Origin: an uncultured Collinsella sp. | Lineage (GTDB): Bacteria; Actinomycetota; Coriobacteriia; Coriobacteriales; Coriobacteriaceae | Assembly (NCBI GenBank): GCA_902470805.1 | Contig: CABRHX010000038.1 | Location: 1 to 6,785 of the forward strand | Reading direction: 5' to 3' | DNA length: 6,785 nt | In this document: positions 5,918 to 6,785 of the stretch, piece after piece | Layout of the letters: the number at the start of each line of letters is the position of its first letter | Numbering within the stretch: position 1 is the stretch's first letter | Notes under the pieces: generated by a model | What the model saw: the letters and a program-made list of their open reading frames with translations, nothing else | What the model was told of the DNA's origin: nothing | Database searches by the model: none | Made by a program: the position numbers and the translations under genes

Positions 5918-6785
5918 TTAAAAGGCTACGTTGCCAAACTCCGACAGTATCAGGTCGGGGTTGTGGTCGGTTGCCCAATCCACGTTCCACGGGCTCGTGA
6001 ACAGCAGCAGCTTACCGCCGCGCATGTCCTCGACACGCAGCGTGTCGCGCGTGAGCGAAAGGCCCGGGATATCGATAGTGTCGGGGTCGTTCTGGATCCA
6101 GCGGATGTCCGTATAGGGCAGCGGCTGGCGACGAACCTCAACACGGTACTCAGCCTTGAGGCGGCGCTCGAGTACCTCAAACTGCAGCACGCCGACCACG
6201 CCCACGATGACGCTCTCCATGCCGGCACCCAGTTCGCGGAAGATCTGGATGGCGCCCTCCTGGGCAAGCTCCTCCATACCCTTGACGAACTGCTTGCGCT
6301 TGAGCGTGTCGACCTGCGTAATGCGAGCGAACATCTCGGGGGCGAACGTCGGGATCTGCGGATACTGCACGTGGCGCTTGCCGGAGCACACGGTGTCGCC
6401 GATGCTAAAGATACCCGGGTCGAACAGGCCCACGATATCGCCCGCGTACGCCTCGTCCACGATGGCGCGATCGTCGGCCATCATCGACGTGCCCGTGGCG
6501 AGCTTAAGCTTGCGGTTGCCCTGCACGTGAAAGGCATCCATGCCGCGCTCGAACTTACCCGAGCAAATGCGCACAAAGGCGATGCGGTCGCGGTGGTTCT
6601 TGTCCATGTTGGCCTGGATCTTAAACACAAAGCCGCTAAAGTCGTCGCGGCAGGGATCGACCGGTTCGCTGGTGAGCGTATCGGTATAGGCGCGCGGCGT
6701 CGGGGCCAGACGCAGGAACTCCTTCAGGAAAGGCTCCACGCCAAAGTTGGTAAGCGCCGAGCCAAAGAACGCCGGGCTCAGCTTG
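5918..6785 (-). CDS. prfC: Peptide chain release factor 3, C-terminal part (cut by window end)
   Basis: RF3 is a cytoplasmic translational GTPase that removes RF1/RF2 from the ribosome after peptide release. About 288 codons are present, roughly the C-terminal 55% of a protein of about 530 residues; the GTPase domain with its G1-G4 motifs lies beyond the window edge. The frame is open to base 6785 and begins LSPAFFGSALTNFG, matching the end of the GTPase domain (VFFGTALGNFG in E. coli). Next come the domain II beta-barrel motif FSGFVFKIQANMDKNHRDRI, then FAPEMFARI, and VGVVGVLQFEVLERRLKAEY, a hallmark of RF3. The C-terminus ends in WNVDWATDHNPDLILSEF. The GTG at 6739 is internal and not the true start. 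A terminator follows the TAA directly. Confidence 0.97.
   Translation of the reverse strand, partial: KLSPAFFGSALTNFGVEPFLKEFLRLAPTPRAYTDTLTSEPVDPCRDDFSGFVFKIQANMDKNHRDRIAFVRICSGKFERGMDAFHVQGNRKLKLATGTSMMADDRAIVDEAYAGDIVGLFDPGIFSIGDTVCSGKRHVQYPQIPTFAPEMFARITQVDTLKRKQFVKGMEELAQEGAIQIFRELGAGMESVIVGVVGVLQFEVLERRLKAEYRVEVRRQPLPYTDIRWIQNDPDTIDIPGLSLTRDTLRVEDMRGGKLLLFTSPWNVDWATDHNPDLILSEFGNVAF

Overview
The window reads as an ordinary chromosomal stretch from a GC-rich Gram-positive bacterium. Third codon positions are strongly G/C-biased, the ribosome-binding sites are AAAGGAG-type, and intergenic gaps are short. The protein set and style fit an anaerobic gut actinobacterium of the Coriobacteriia, perhaps Collinsella-like; this is inferred from overall character, not from a marker gene. 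No rRNA, tRNA, CRISPR array, phage gene or transposase gene is visible.

Layout: bases 1-146 are non-coding leader with a possible dispersed-repeat fragment (54-81). A MATE-family exporter (147-1529, +) converges on a LysR-type regulator (1557-2423, -). The regulator diverges from a DMT/EamA transporter (2582-3484, +) across a 158-bp region holding a good LysR-type operator (AGTAT-N9-ATACT, 2483-2501). Uracil-DNA glycosylase ung (3573-4298, +) follows, and a strong two-way terminator (4314-4347) separates it from the convergent minus-strand genes. Those are an NAD(P)-binding short-chain dehydrogenase (4349-5029), a VUT/YhhQ-type queuosine-precursor transporter (5039-5761) and the C-terminal part of release factor 3, prfC (5918 to the window end).

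How the genes fit together: the LysR regulator probably controls the adjacent DMT transporter and itself. The VUT transporter and the dehydrogenase form a tight two-gene operon: the stop codon of the first overlaps the ribosome-binding site of the second. This operon has its own terminator-separated promoter and a structured leader of about 80 nt. That leader is the most interesting non-coding item because this transporter family is often controlled by preQ1 riboswitches, although I could not match the leader to a known class. The MATE exporter, ung and prfC look like independent units. No clear candidate for a wholly new multi-gene system is visible; the best leads are the VUT leader, the VUT-dehydrogenase pairing and the MATE substitution.
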